This document shows, in pieces, positions 54,096 through 62,947 of a stretch of 64,000 nucleotides of DNA. The DNA is from Rickettsiales bacterium (GTDB lineage Bacteria; Pseudomonadota; Alphaproteobacteria; Rickettsiales; UBA998): assembly GCA_024304995.1 (NCBI GenBank), contig JAMWZD010000002.1, forward strand, positions 583,740 through 647,739. Reading direction: 5' to 3'. Under the pieces are notes generated by a model. It ran no database searches. It was not told the origin of the DNA and saw only the letters and a program-made list of their open reading frames with translations. The stretch's first letter is position 1. Each line of letters begins with the position of its first letter. A program made the translations under genes and the position numbers.

Positions 54096-54686
54096 TTACT
54101 GTTTTTTGTTTTTTGATGTCACCATCTCATAAAAATTCCGCACAATATCTTTGCCGTGTGCAGACGCAATGCTTTCAGGGTGAAACTGCACACCGTGAAT
54201 GGGATAGTCTTTGTGCTGCACACCCATAATCACTTTATCCTGCGTCCATGCGGTGATTTTCAGACAGTCTGGCACGGTAGCGGGGTCTATTACGAGTGAA
54301 TGATAGCGTGTAGCATCAAATGGTGATGGCAGGTCTTTAAAAACACTTTTGCCATCATGGAATACGGGGCTAACTTTGCCATGCATAGGCGGATGACGCA
54401 CTACATTTGCACCGAATATCTGCCCAATCGCCTGATGCCCGAGGCACACGCCAAAAATGGGGGTGGTTTTGCCGAGGGTTTTGATAACGTCTAGCGACAC
54501 ACCGCTCTCATCAGGTGTACCTGGTCCTGGGGAAATGATGATGCCGTCTGGCGCTTTTTTCGCAATCTCATCTGCGGTTAGTGCGTCATTGCGCACCACT
54601 TCCACCTCTGCGCCAATTTCAGCAAAATAATGCAATAGATTATAGGTGAAGCTGTCATAATTATCTATCAGTAGCAATTGTGTCAT
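54096..54686 (-). CDS. trpG: TrpG, anthranilate synthase glutamine amidotransferase
   Basis: TrpG releases ammonia from glutamine for TrpE, and may also serve PabB. The 196 residues include LLIDNYDSFTYNLLHYF, IISPGPGTPDESG, the catalytic Cys in IFGVCLGHQAIGQIFG and the His-Glu pair in GVQFHPESIAS. Its ATG overlaps the trpE stop by four bases. Confidence 0.96.
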   Translation of the reverse strand: MTQLLLIDNYDSFTYNLLHYFAEIGAEVEVVRNDALTADEIAKKAPDGIIISPGPGTPDESGVSLDVIKTLGKTTPIFGVCLGHQAIGQIFGANVVRHPPMHGKVSPVFHDGKSVFKDLPSPFDATRYHSLVIDPATVPDCLKITAWTQDKVIMGVQHKDYPIHGVQFHPESIASAHGKDIVRNFYEMVTSKNKKQ

Positions 54687-56197
54687 GGTGCATTTCCTTT
54701 CAGCTGCATGGCAAGCGCGGCTGCCGATTTTATCGCTTTTGCCTTGTTGCAGCTTTCCTGATATTCGGCTTCTGCGTCACTATCTGCCACCACGCCGCCG
54801 CCTGCCTGCACATGGATTTTTCCGTCTTTAATCAAGGCAGTGCGCAGCGTGATGCAGGTGTCCATCCAGCCAGCCGCAGAGAAATATCCTACTGCGCCTG
54901 CATAAAAACTGCGGGTGCAGGGTTCCAGCTCGTCAATAATATTCATCGCGCGAATTTTTGGCGCACCGCTCACCGTGCCAGCAGGGAAACCGCTCATCAG
55001 GCAGTCAATCGCGCTGGCATCGTCACGCCGCAATCCCTCCACGTTGGAGACAATATGCATGACGTGCGAATAACGCTCAATCGTCATTTGTTCAGTCACG
55101 CGCACCGTTCCGCCTTTGGCTGCACGCCCAACATCATTTCGCCCTAAATCCAGCAGCATCAAATGTTCGGCAATCTCTTTTTCATCGGCAAGCAATTCTG
55201 CTGCCAGCGCTTCATCTTCTGCTTCCGTTTTTCCGCGCACCCGCGTGCCTGCAATAGGTCGGATGGTGATGACATCATCTCGCAAACGCACCAGAATTTC
55301 AGGGCTGGAACCCACCAGCGAAAAACCCTCCATGTTGAGATAAAACAGGAAAGGCGAGGGGTTGCGGTATCTTAGCGCGCGGTACAGATGGAATGGATGT
55401 CCGTCATAGTCCGCAGTAAATCGTTGTGATGGCACAACCTGAAAAATATCACCTGCTTTGATATATTCCTGCGCTTGATGCACCATTGCGTGATAATCCT
55501 CGCGGGTCATGTTTGATGCAAATTCAAGTTCAGAATAATTATCGGGGCTGAAATAATGTTCAGATGTGGGGGTGTGCTGCATTTCCTGCAATGTGTCGGA
55601 AATGAGCTTCGCCGCGCTGTCATATGCCTCGCGTGCATCCAATCCATCCTTATGCCAGATGGGAGAGCAGGCATAAAGCACTCCATCCACCGCATCAAAA
55701 ATGAGCGTCAGACGCGGGCGCATGAGGCAGGCATCAGGGATATTGATGGTATCAGGGTTATTATGCGCGATGACTTCAACATGCTTGATCATGTCATAGC
55801 CAAAATATCCGATCAGTCCTGCAGCCAGTGAGGGAATGCTTTTGGGCAAGTCCATCGCAATAGATGTAATTTCTGCATTTAGTGCCTGCATCACATCACC
55901 TTCGATGGCGTGATACTTGTTGCCTTGCGCAAAATCACAATATTCTGCCTGTTTGCCGTGGCAGCGCCAGATTCTGTCAGGATATAGCCCCAGCAACGAA
56001 TAACGCCCGCGCGTTTCACCCCCATGAACGGATTCCAGCAGGAAGGATGGCTCGCCTTCTTTCATCAGCTTGCGCATGGCAGAGACAGGCGTTTCCATAT
56101 CGCTGACGATTTTTATCCAGACCAGCGCGTGATTGCCAGCGTTTAATGTTGCAGCCACCTCATCATATGCAGGAATAATGTCAGGAGAAAATGTCAT
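54683..56197 (-). CDS. trpE: TrpE, anthranilate synthase component I
   Basis: TrpE converts chorismate to anthranilate with TrpG. The 504-residue protein has an N-terminal domain with LLESVHGGETRGRYSLLG (the tryptophan feedback site region) and the catalytic half with IFQVVPSQRF, ITIRPIAGTRVRG (PIAGT, Ala where PabB has Lys), LMLLDLGRNDVGR, GFPAGTVSGAPKIRAM and QAGGGVVADSD. It begins three bases after the ppiD stop, so it is in a ppiD-trpE-trpG transcript; I see no trp leader peptide. Confidence 0.96.
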   Translation of the reverse strand: MTFSPDIIPAYDEVAATLNAGNHALVWIKIVSDMETPVSAMRKLMKEGEPSFLLESVHGGETRGRYSLLGLYPDRIWRCHGKQAEYCDFAQGNKYHAIEGDVMQALNAEITSIAMDLPKSIPSLAAGLIGYFGYDMIKHVEVIAHNNPDTINIPDACLMRPRLTLIFDAVDGVLYACSPIWHKDGLDAREAYDSAAKLISDTLQEMQHTPTSEHYFSPDNYSELEFASNMTREDYHAMVHQAQEYIKAGDIFQVVPSQRFTADYDGHPFHLYRALRYRNPSPFLFYLNMEGFSLVGSSPEILVRLRDDVITIRPIAGTRVRGKTEAEDEALAAELLADEKEIAEHLMLLDLGRNDVGRAAKGGTVRVTEQMTIERYSHVMHIVSNVEGLRRDDASAIDCLMSGFPAGTVSGAPKIRAMNIIDELEPCTRSFYAGAVGYFSAAGWMDTCITLRTALIKDGKIHVQAGGGVVADSDAEAEYQESCNKAKAIKSAAALAMQLKGNAP

Positions 56198-56200
56198 GCG

Positions 56201-58108
56201 TTAAAACTGTTCAATAATGCGGGCAATCGTTTCATTATTCTGGCTGACGGGGTATAAGGTGCGCAGTGCATTCAGATATTGCTGCGCTACTTCCTGCTCG
56301 TAAGAATTTTGGAGATTATCCTGCAATTCTGCTAAAGTTTCATTGTCTTCACCCTGCGGTGCTTCCAGCGTTTTGATGTATAATCCCGTCAGCACATTGT
56401 TGCCATATTCAGCAATTTCCAAAGGTTGCATTGTGCTGTTGGCATCGAATACTATGTCACTATATTTCGGAGGCAGAGACATGGTTTGCAGCGTATTAGT
56501 TTTGCCAGCAAGCCCTTTGCGAGTGAAGCGCACAATTTCAGATTCGGCGATTTCGAACTCTTTCAGCTTTTGCATGGCATCAGTCAGTGATTCTGCGTTT
56601 TTCATAGCATCTGTCACTTTCTTAGCATAATTGCGCTTTGCTTTCATGCGCTCCTTTTCTTTCCAGTCCTGCGTTACCAGCCCCTGAACTTCGTTAAAGG
56701 CGCGTTGGCGGGCAGGGGTGATCTGTAGTGTTTTGACGACCATATTTGCACCATCACTGCGTTGCAGAATGTCAGACACGTCACCTTCTGGAAGCATGAA
56801 GCCTTTTTCAAGCAAAAGCTGCTGATCGTCTGCATTGAAGGCTTGTGTGTTGTCTACTGCTTTGCCACCGCGGGTCACTGATGGTGTTTTTTGCAATTCC
56901 AGACCCATTGTGTTTGCCACTTCCTGCAAAGAAGTCCCAGATGCCAGAATATCTTCAAACTGCTCCAGGGATTGCGCATAGGCTTCCTCGGTGCGAGCGG
57001 CAAGAATTTCTTTTTCCAGATCAGGCTTCATCGCTTCAAATGATGGTGTTTTAGGGGCTATAATGTCATTCACATAAAAAATATGCCAACCAAACTCTGA
57101 CTGCACGGGCGCTGTAAAATCTCCCTTTTTAGTGGAGAACACGACATCCTGTGCGGTAGGCAACTGATTTTTCGTTATAACTCCCAAAGAGGTGGAGTTT
57201 TTATTGGTAGGTTTGAATTTATTCATCACCATATCCATAGACTGGCTGGCGCGCAAAAGGCTATATGCGCTTTCGGCGCGTGCCTTGCTATCGTATAATA
57301 ACTGTGTCACATCACGTTTTTCAGGAATAGTGAGTGTGGATTGTTTTTCAAAATATAAATCGCGCAACTCATTTTCGCTGATATTAATGTCTTTCGTCAC
57401 AGCGGCTTCGTCCAGCACCACATATTGCATAGTGCGATATTCAGGAGCCATATATTGCATTTTGTTTGCTTCATAATAAACGCGCAGGGCAGATTCATCT
57501 GCTTCGGGTAATGCATCTTCATCCACATAATCAATCACCAGTGCCAGCACTTCGCGCTGTTCCTGCTCAATTTTGTTCATTACTTCTGCAAGTTCAGGAG
57601 TGATAGGATTTTCAGGAACAATAGTGCTTTGCAGCAATTCATGCGTCAGTCCGTTTTTGAAATTCTCAAGAAACAGTTTCTCGGTCTGGCGGGTTTGTTT
57701 TAAATATTGATTGAATAATACGCGATCAAACGTGCCTTTTTCATTTTGAAAATTTTCATTGCTTGCGAGTGCCTGTTTCAACATTTCTTCGCCCACTCGC
57801 AAATGCATATTGTTGGATTCCTGACGCACCAATGCACCACTCACCATATCCCCCAGCACCAGTTGAAACAGATTCAGGCTCTTAAGCATATCTGGTGAGA
57901 AATATTCTCCCATATTGGCACGCAGAACATTCAGACGGTCATAATATTCCTGAGCGGTGATTTCCTCATCCCCTACATTGGCAACAATATTTCCTGTGTT
58001 GGAACGGAAAATATCGCCAATGCCCCATAATGCGAAACTGGCTATCAAAAGCCCGATAAGGATTTTAACAAAAAAACTGCTTGCCGCGCCGCGCATCGTT
58101 GAAAGCAT
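56201..58108 (-). CDS. ppiD: PpiD-like periplasmic peptidyl-prolyl isomerase (SurA_N and PPIC domains)
   Basis: PpiD is a membrane-anchored periplasmic chaperone near the Sec translocon. The 635-residue protein has an N-terminal transmembrane helix (VKILIGLLIASFALWGIGDIF), a SurA-like N domain (VGDEEITAQEYYDRLNVL), a parvulin-type domain near residues 260-360 (including FSTKKGDFTAPVQSEFGWHIF), and a long C-terminal helical part. It is divergent from tpiA and is the first gene of the transcript leading to trpEG. Confidence 0.9.
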   Translation of the reverse strand: MLSTMRGAASSFFVKILIGLLIASFALWGIGDIFRSNTGNIVANVGDEEITAQEYYDRLNVLRANMGEYFSPDMLKSLNLFQLVLGDMVSGALVRQESNNMHLRVGEEMLKQALASNENFQNEKGTFDRVLFNQYLKQTRQTEKLFLENFKNGLTHELLQSTIVPENPITPELAEVMNKIEQEQREVLALVIDYVDEDALPEADESALRVYYEANKMQYMAPEYRTMQYVVLDEAAVTKDINISENELRDLYFEKQSTLTIPEKRDVTQLLYDSKARAESAYSLLRASQSMDMVMNKFKPTNKNSTSLGVITKNQLPTAQDVVFSTKKGDFTAPVQSEFGWHIFYVNDIIAPKTPSFEAMKPDLEKEILAARTEEAYAQSLEQFEDILASGTSLQEVANTMGLELQKTPSVTRGGKAVDNTQAFNADDQQLLLEKGFMLPEGDVSDILQRSDGANMVVKTLQITPARQRAFNEVQGLVTQDWKEKERMKAKRNYAKKVTDAMKNAESLTDAMQKLKEFEIAESEIVRFTRKGLAGKTNTLQTMSLPPKYSDIVFDANSTMQPLEIAEYGNNVLTGLYIKTLEAPQGEDNETLAELQDNLQNSYEQEVAQQYLNALRTLYPVSQNNETIARIIEQF

Positions 58109-58231
58109 GAAAAGTCCACCAAAATATTTGCATTAACTGAATTATTCTTTATGACAAGTTGTGCGCAGCTTCGCAACGGGTAATTTGTCGTAGCTGCTGA
58201 TGAAATTAAAAATAGTGTGAGTGGGGTGAGG

Positions 58232-58981
58232 ATGTATCTTGTAGGTAACTGGAAAATGACGGGTGAGGGAGCGTTTGCAGGCGAACTGGCAAGCGAGATT
58301 GCAAATGCAGCGACCGCATGTGGCGTGCTGAGCAATCACAAGGTCATTTGCTGCCCCCCGTCCATCTGGATTAAGGATGTGATTGCAGCGCTGGGTGATT
58401 CTGGCGTGTTATGCGGCGCGCAGGATGCTCACGAAAAAGAAAAAGGGGCATATACTGGCAACATTTCTGCTGGCATGATTAAAAGCGTAGGATGTGATTA
58501 TGCGATTATCGGACATTCTGAACGCAGAGAATATCACGCTGAAACGGATAATCTGATCGCACAGAAAGTATCAGCCTGTTTAAGTGCGGAGGTTACGCCG
58601 ATTCTATGTGTCGGTGAAACGCAGGAAGAACGCGATGCAAATAAATATAAAGAGATTATCGCGCAACAGATTGACACCGTAATAACAGAAAATGATGATG
58701 TGTCGCAGGAAGTTATTGTTGCGTATGAGCCCGTCTGGGCAATTGGCACTGGGCGCGTGCCAACGGCGCAGGATATTGATGAAGTATGCAGCTTCATTCA
58801 CAAGCGCTACGTTGATGCAGGCTTCAAAAGCGTATCTGTTCTGTATGGTGGATCTGTGAAACCAGCAAATTGCGCTGAAATATTTGGCATTGAGAGTGTA
58901 AATGGCGTGCTGGTGGGAGGCGCATCAGTGGACGCTAGACAGTGGACAGACATCATGCAAGCTGCTACAACGCATAAATGA
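58232..58981 (+). CDS. tpiA: TpiA, triosephosphate isomerase
   Basis: TpiA interconverts dihydroxyacetone phosphate and glyceraldehyde 3-phosphate. From the ATG at 58232 it has 249 residues, with MYLVGNWKMTG (catalytic Lys), IIGHSERREYHAE (catalytic His), VIVAYEPVWAIGTGRV (catalytic Glu) and VLYGGSVKPAN. A GTG at 58217 is in frame, but the family starts just before the NWKM motif. tpiA beside secG and pyrG is a common order in alphaproteobacteria. Confidence 0.95.
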   Translation: MYLVGNWKMTGEGAFAGELASEIANAATACGVLSNHKVICCPPSIWIKDVIAALGDSGVLCGAQDAHEKEKGAYTGNISAGMIKSVGCDYAIIGHSERREYHAETDNLIAQKVSACLSAEVTPILCVGETQEERDANKYKEIIAQQIDTVITENDDVSQEVIVAYEPVWAIGTGRVPTAQDIDEVCSFIHKRYVDAGFKSVSVLYGGSVKPANCAEIFGIESVNGVLVGGASVDARQWTDIMQAATTHK

Positions 58982-59000
58982 TAAAATAATACATGGTTTT

Positions 59001-59081
59001 GTCATTCTGAACGCAGTGAAGAATCCATCTCACCGCTTGGTGAAAGAAGCAGTATGGATACTCCGCTTTGCTCAGTATGAC
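59001..59081. repeat. 81-base imperfect palindromic repeat, copy 2
   Basis: The element starts GTCATTCTGAACGCAGTG and ends CTCAGTATGAC, the arms being reverse complements with a few changes over about 28 bases. An inner hairpin with TCACCGCTTGGTGA fills the middle. It shares the start GTCATTCTG and GTGAAGAATCCAT with the copy at 44624-44705. It lies between tpiA and secG. Confidence 0.8.
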
Positions 59082-59124
59082 GAAAGCAATAATGATATAA
59101 CCAATAAACATTAGTCTTTGAAAT

Positions 59125-59631
59125 ATGGAATTTATACTACTTATTGTGCAGCTTATTGTTGCAGTTGCATTAATTGCATTTGTGCTGCTGCAACGCAGTG
59201 ATAATGACGGGTTCGGCATGGGATCTGGCAGTGGAGGCGGCTTGATGTCTTCTCGCGGGCAGGCAAATTTCATGACCAAAGCCACTGCCATTCTGGCGTT
59301 CATTTTTATGGCAAATAGTCTGGTTCTAACCATTTTGACCACGTATGATGATTCTGCTTCCATTATTGATGAAATTGAAGCGCAGGAACCGTTTGCAGTG
59401 CCAACGGATGGTAAGATCATCAAAAAAGATGTAATTCCTGAAAGCAAGGTAGAAGAACAGGTGACACCTGCGTTAAATCTGACAGGTGAAAACAAGGATG
59501 TGACTGAACCTGCAGAAAAAACAACAGAAGAAGAACTGGACGATGTGGTGAAAACGCTGAAAGGGCAGGCGGGAACGCCCGTTGAAGGCGAAATAGAAAA
59601 AGAGACATTGCAAACACCTGCAGCAGAATAA
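59125..59631 (+). CDS. secG: SecG, preprotein translocase subunit
   Basis: SecG is the small third subunit of the SecYEG channel. The 168-residue protein has two transmembrane helices (LLIVQLIVAVALIAFVLLQ and TKATAILAFIFMANSLVLTI) joined by a Gly/Ser-rich loop (GFGMGSGSGGGLMSSRG), the usual SecG form. It has an acidic C-terminal tail of about 100 residues, much longer than in E. coli. pyrG follows by 12 bases. Confidence 0.92.
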   Translation: MEFILLIVQLIVAVALIAFVLLQRSDNDGFGMGSGSGGGLMSSRGQANFMTKATAILAFIFMANSLVLTILTTYDDSASIIDEIEAQEPFAVPTDGKIIKKDVIPESKVEEQVTPALNLTGENKDVTEPAEKTTEEELDDVVKTLKGQAGTPVEGEIEKETLQTPAAE

Positions 59632-59643
59632 GTATAGAATATT

Positions 59644-61296
59644 ATGGCAAAATTTATTTTTATTACGGGTGGTGTTGTTTCATCTTTAGGGAAAGGTCTT
59701 GCATCTGCTGCACTGGCTAGCTTGCTGCAGTCACGCGGTTTTAATGTACGCTGCCGCAAATTAGACCCCTATCTGAATGTTGACCCTGGCACTATGAGCC
59801 CATTCCAGCACGGTGAAGTGTTTGTGACGGATGATGGCGCAGAAACTGATCTGGATTTAGGGCATTATGAGCGTTTCAGTGGTGTGGATGCGCACAAAAA
59901 TGACAATGTGACCACAGGACAGATTTATTCCAAACTGCTCGCAAAAGAGAGAAGAGGTGACTATCTTGGCGGTACTGTGCAGGTGATTCCGCATGTGACT
60001 GACCTCATTAAACAGTTTATTCTGAAAGACACTAAAAACGAAGATTTCGTATTATGTGAAATTGGTGGCACGGTGGGTGATATTGAAGGGCTGCCTTACT
60101 TCGAAGCCATCCGCCAGTTGGGGTATGAGCTTGGGCGTGATCAGGTGCTGTTCATGCATGTGACGCTCGTGCCATATATTCCCGCAGCGAAAGAATTAAA
60201 AACCAAGCCGACACAGCACTCAGCCAAAGAATTGCGTTCTATCGGGATTGTACCTGACATCATTCTGTGTCGCGCAGACCGTGAAATTCCGCTGTCTGAA
60301 CGTCGCAAAATTGCGTTATTCTGCAATCTGAAAGAAGAAAATATTATTCAAGGGCTGGATGTGCGCTCCATATATGATGTGCCACGCACCTATCATGAAG
60401 AAGGGCTGGATACACAGGTGCTGAAACATTTTGGCATTGAAGATGCGAAACAGCCAGATTTAAGCGGCTGGCAGGAAATCGCCAATGATGAGGCAGCGCG
60501 TGAAGGATCTGTCAATATTGCGATTGTTGGCAAATATACTGGCTTGAATGACGCATATAAATCACTGACCGAGTCGTTGCATCATGCCAGCATTGCCAAC
60601 AAAGTGCATGTAAACATCAAATGGGTGGACGCACGCACGCTGGAACCAGAAGACCTTGGTGAAACCTTTGCGAATGTCGATGCGATATTAGTGCCAGGCG
60701 GGTTTGGAGAACGCGGGGTGCGCTCCAAAATTGCTGCCGTGAAATATGCACGTGAACATAAAATTCCATATTTCGGCATATGTCTAGGTATGCAGATGGC
60801 AGTAATTGAATATGCACGCAATGTATGTGGCATTAAAGATGCTGCATCGACTGAATTTGGACCATCCGAAACAGAAGATGAGCGAGGTCCACTGATTGGC
60901 ATGATGACCGAATGGATGCGTGACGGCGTGTTGCAGACACGATCTGGTGACGATGATATTGGCGGCACTATGCGTCTTGGAGCGTATGAATGTGCGCTGG
61001 AAGCTGGGTCTTTAGCAGAAAAACTCTATAAAGAGCCGATTATTTTTGAACGTCATCGCCACCGCTATGAAGTGAATGTGGCTTATAAAGATGATCTGGA
61101 AGCGGCAGGAATGCATTTTTCTGGTATGTCACCTAACGGAAAATTGCCAGAGATTATTGAACTGAAAGACCATCCGTGGTTTATGGCAGTGCAATTCCAC
61201 CCAGAATTTAAATCCCGCCCATTTGCACCGCATCCACTCTTTAAAGGATTTGTGAAAGCGGCGATGGAAAAAGCAGGCAAAAAAACAAAAAAATAG
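59644..61296 (+). CDS. pyrG: PyrG, CTP synthase
   Basis: PyrG aminates UTP to CTP using glutamine. The 550-residue protein has the N-terminal synthetase domain ([53 protein letters not shown]) and the C-terminal amidotransferase domain ([24 protein letters not shown] with the catalytic Cys, and [12 protein letters not shown]). The size is standard. The 3' end abuts a terminator of the convergent gene. Confidence 0.97.
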   Translation: MAKFIFITGGVVSSLGKGLASAALASLLQSRGFNVRCRKLDPYLNVDPGTMSPFQHGEVFVTDDGAETDLDLGHYERFSGVDAHKNDNVTTGQIYSKLLAKERRGDYLGGTVQVIPHVTDLIKQFILKDTKNEDFVLCEIGGTVGDIEGLPYFEAIRQLGYELGRDQVLFMHVTLVPYIPAAKELKTKPTQHSAKELRSIGIVPDIILCRADREIPLSERRKIALFCNLKEENIIQGLDVRSIYDVPRTYHEEGLDTQVLKHFGIEDAKQPDLSGWQEIANDEAAREGSVNIAIVGKYTGLNDAYKSLTESLHHASIANKVHVNIKWVDARTLEPEDLGETFANVDAILVPGGFGERGVRSKIAAVKYAREHKIPYFGICLGMQMAVIEYARNVCGIKDAASTEFGPSETEDERGPLIGMMTEWMRDGVLQTRSGDDDIGGTMRLGAYECALEAGSLAEKLYKEPIIFERHRHRYEVNVAYKDDLEAAGMHFSGMSPNGKLPEIIELKDHPWFMAVQFHPEFKSRPFAPHPLFKGFVKAAMEKAGKKTKK

Positions 61297-61319
61297 CGGA
61301 AGGCATGGTGCTTTCCGCT
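61281..61319 (-). terminator. Intrinsic terminator for the divergent coiled-coil gene (minus strand), at the end of pyrG
   Basis: AGCGGAAGGC and GCTTTCCGCT form a 10-base stem (one G-U pair) with a five-base loop. On the minus strand it is followed by a T-rich run that lies within the last Lys codons of pyrG. It serves the gene at 61332-61730 and may also stop pyrG weakly. Confidence 0.7.
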
Positions 61320-61331
61320 GCATGGTTCATT

Positions 61332-61730
61332 CTAGCTGTTATTCAGCTTTTCCATCAGGTCACGAATATTGCTGATATTCATATCAACCGTATTCTTCAA
61401 GTCAGAAATTTCTTCTGACTGAGCATTAATCAGATGCAACAGATACATGATAACCATGAAGTGCTTATCTGTCATAATACGACAGGATAATACTTTATCG
61501 TTCAATGCCTGACATTCTGTTTTCTGCTCTGACAGTTCATAATAAAGCCTGTTTCTTTCTTCCTGTAATTGCTGATTTCTTGTCTTCAGTTGATGAATAA
61601 GTTCATTAACTTCATCATCTGAAAATTTTTCGTTATAATCAATCATGTGAGTGAATTGCGCATGGCATAAAGAACAAGGATCGTTGAAATATATAGTTTC
61701 ATAATCGGGATTCGTCAAATTTTTCTGCAT
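61332..61730 (-). CDS. Small coiled-coil protein divergent from flgF (SLCxxQxxxM type, copy 1)
   Basis: I do not recognise this 132-residue protein. It starts MQKNLTNPDYETIYFNDP, then has SLCHAQFTHM at about 20-29 and a long charged helix (QLKTRNQQLQEERNRLYYEL) that reads as a coiled coil, with a second helix near MVIMYLLHLIN. There is no signal peptide. ATG at 61730 is chosen; the frame stays open to 61964, but the added part lies inside flgF. AGGA, read on the minus strand inside the sigma-54 promoter, serves as its ribosome site. The gene faces away from flgF, and a similar gene lies at 62551 beside flgG. Confidence 0.7.
   Translation of the reverse strand: MQKNLTNPDYETIYFNDPCSLCHAQFTHMIDYNEKFSDDEVNELIHQLKTRNQQLQEERNRLYYELSEQKTECQALNDKVLSCRIMTDKHFMVIMYLLHLINAQSEEISDLKNTVDMNISNIRDLMEKLNNS
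61664..61674. promoter_or_regulatory. Candidate upstream activator element, copy 1 (GGCATAAAGAA)
   Basis: GGCATAAAGAA here is repeated exactly at 62883-62893. In each place it lies 67-69 bases upstream of the -24 GG of a sigma-54 promoter, a distance fitting an enhancer-binding protein site. It also lies within the SLC codons of the divergent gene, so shared coding sequence is the other explanation. Confidence 0.5.
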
Positions 61731-61748
61731 CTGGCACGCATCCTGCAT
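61731..61748 (+). promoter_or_regulatory. Sigma-54 promoter of flgF
   Basis: CTGGCACGCATCCTGCAT fits the sigma-54 form (GG at -24, GC at -12, exactly 10 bases between). The GG is at 61733-61734 and GC at 61745-61746. The expected start of transcription lies near 61758, just before the AAGGAG ribosome site and the ATG at 61773. The same 18 bases occur before flgG. Confidence 0.88.
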
Positions 61749-61772
61749 ATGTGATGTGCAAGGAGAAAATTT

Positions 61773-62498
61773 ATGGATAATAGTGTATATATCATGTTGT
61801 CGCGCCAGACGGCGATGTTCCGCAAAATGGATGTGGTGGCAAATAATATTGCCAATGTGAACACCACAGGCTTTCAGGCGGAAAAAATGATGTTTACGGA
61901 TTATCTGGTGGATGATGGAAACCGCAACAAAATGGCGTTCACTCAGGATCTTGCAAGCTATCATGAAGAAGCGCCAGGTGCATTTCAGGTGACTGGAAAC
62001 GCGCTGGATATGGCGATTTCAGGTGAGGGATATTTCACCGTGGAAATGCCAGGTGGCAACCGTGCTTACACACGTGCAGGAAATTTTCAGATTGATGGCA
62101 ACGGCATTATGGTTACATCTGACGGTCTGCCCGTGTTAGATGAAGCAGGGCAGCGCATTCAGCTGGAGCCAGAAGATCGTGATGTGACAATTGGTGATAA
62201 TGGTCTGATGATGGTGAATGGTCAGGAACGAGCCATTATTGGCATGGTAGAGTTTGACAATGTGCAGCAATTGGAACATGTCAGCGGGTCTATGATGGTG
62301 GCAAAAAACCAAGTGCCGTTTCCTGCCGTAAATTCGCGCATGATGCAGGGGGTGCTTGAAGATTCTAACGTTGTCGCCGTTCAGGAAATTGTAGAAATGA
62401 CGAAGACATCTCGTGGTGTGAGTAACACAGCAAAATTCATTGAAGTGATGTATGACCTGCAGCGCAAGGCGCATAATGTATATACAAAGCAGGGGTAA
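61773..62498 (+). CDS. flgF: FlgF, flagellar proximal rod protein
   Basis: FlgF is part of the periplasmic rod. The 241-residue protein has the rod/hook N-terminal motif (MLSRQTAMFRKMDVVANNIA, then NVNTTGFQAEK), AGNFQIDGNGIMVTSDGLPV, and the C-terminal helical signature with GVSNTAKFIEVMYDLQR. FlgF and FlgG are related; this one is shorter than FlgG, has the MDNSVYIMLS start and lies upstream of flgG. A sigma-54 promoter stands directly before it. Confidence 0.92.
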   Translation: MDNSVYIMLSRQTAMFRKMDVVANNIANVNTTGFQAEKMMFTDYLVDDGNRNKMAFTQDLASYHEEAPGAFQVTGNALDMAISGEGYFTVEMPGGNRAYTRAGNFQIDGNGIMVTSDGLPVLDEAGQRIQLEPEDRDVTIGDNGLMMVNGQERAIIGMVEFDNVQQLEHVSGSMMVAKNQVPFPAVNSRMMQGVLEDSNVVAVQEIVEMTKTSRGVSNTAKFIEVMYDLQRKAHNVYTKQG

Positions 62499-62503
62499 AA
62501 AGT

Positions 62504-62529
62504 AAAAGCGGCGTTGATGCCGCTTTTTT
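62504..62529. terminator. Bidirectional terminator between flgF and the convergent coiled-coil gene
   Basis: A 9-base perfect stem (AAAAGCGGC with GCCGCTTTT), a GTTGAT loop and TTTTTT. An A run on the left lets it work for the minus-strand gene at 62551 too. It suggests flgF and flgG are separate transcripts. Confidence 0.85.
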
Positions 62530-62550
62530 AGTATTTTAAATTAAACAGGA

Positions 62551-62919
62551 TTAGCTCTTAATGATTCCAAGCTGCTTCCTGAGCTTGCTGTTTTCGTCTT
62601 TAAGCATTTTTATCTGCTTTTCGTATTCAGTAGCAATTTCAAGCAAATGCTTGTTTTCATTTTTATGTGCCAGAAGCTCAATTTCTATATCGGTGTTTCT
62701 GGATGCCTGATTGTTAGTCACCTCAACCAGATTGCTGATTGCAGCTTCTTTTCGTTCCAGTTCCTGTTCTTTTTCAAGCAATGCACGTTCCTGCTGACAG
62801 ATTTTATCAATTAAAAACTTTGAAAAATCCTGCGCTGATAGATTGTCATCTTTTTTGCGTGTCATGAATATAGGTTGCCATAGGCATAAAGAATATCGAG
62901 AACCGTCTTTGTAAAACAA
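62551..62919 (-). CDS. Small coiled-coil protein divergent from flgG (SLCxxQxxxM type, copy 2)
   Basis: I do not recognise this 122-residue protein. It has RYSLCLWQPIFM near its start and a long heptad-like coiled coil (QQERALLEKEQELERKEAAI, then YEKQIKMLKDENSKLRKQL). The codons for SLC and the Gln and Met after it match those in the gene at 61332. The start is uncertain: TTG at 62919 is the longest option and keeps SLC; the first ATG at 62865 would leave it out. No good ribosome site is seen for either. The gene is divergent from flgG across the second sigma-54 promoter. Role unknown; a flagellar assembly partner is only an inference from place. Confidence 0.65.
   Translation of the reverse strand: MFYKDGSRYSLCLWQPIFMTRKKDDNLSAQDFSKFLIDKICQQERALLEKEQELERKEAAISNLVEVTNNQASRNTDIEIELLAHKNENKHLLEIATEYEKQIKMLKDENSKLRKQLGIIKS
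62883..62893. promoter_or_regulatory. Candidate upstream activator element, copy 2 (GGCATAAAGAA)
   Basis: Exact copy of the 11 bases at 61664-61674, placed 67 bases upstream of the sigma-54 -24 GG of flgG. The similarity around it extends with gaps over about 35 bases. Confidence 0.5.
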
Positions 62920-62947
62920 AATAGCAAAATATCAACAAAAATCAAAA

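Noticed and set aside
61731..61964. Longer start for the coiled-coil gene, reaching into flgF
   Set aside because: The added 78 residues are antisense to flgF and the sigma-54 promoter and have no protein-like pattern; ATG at 61730 has a ribosome site.
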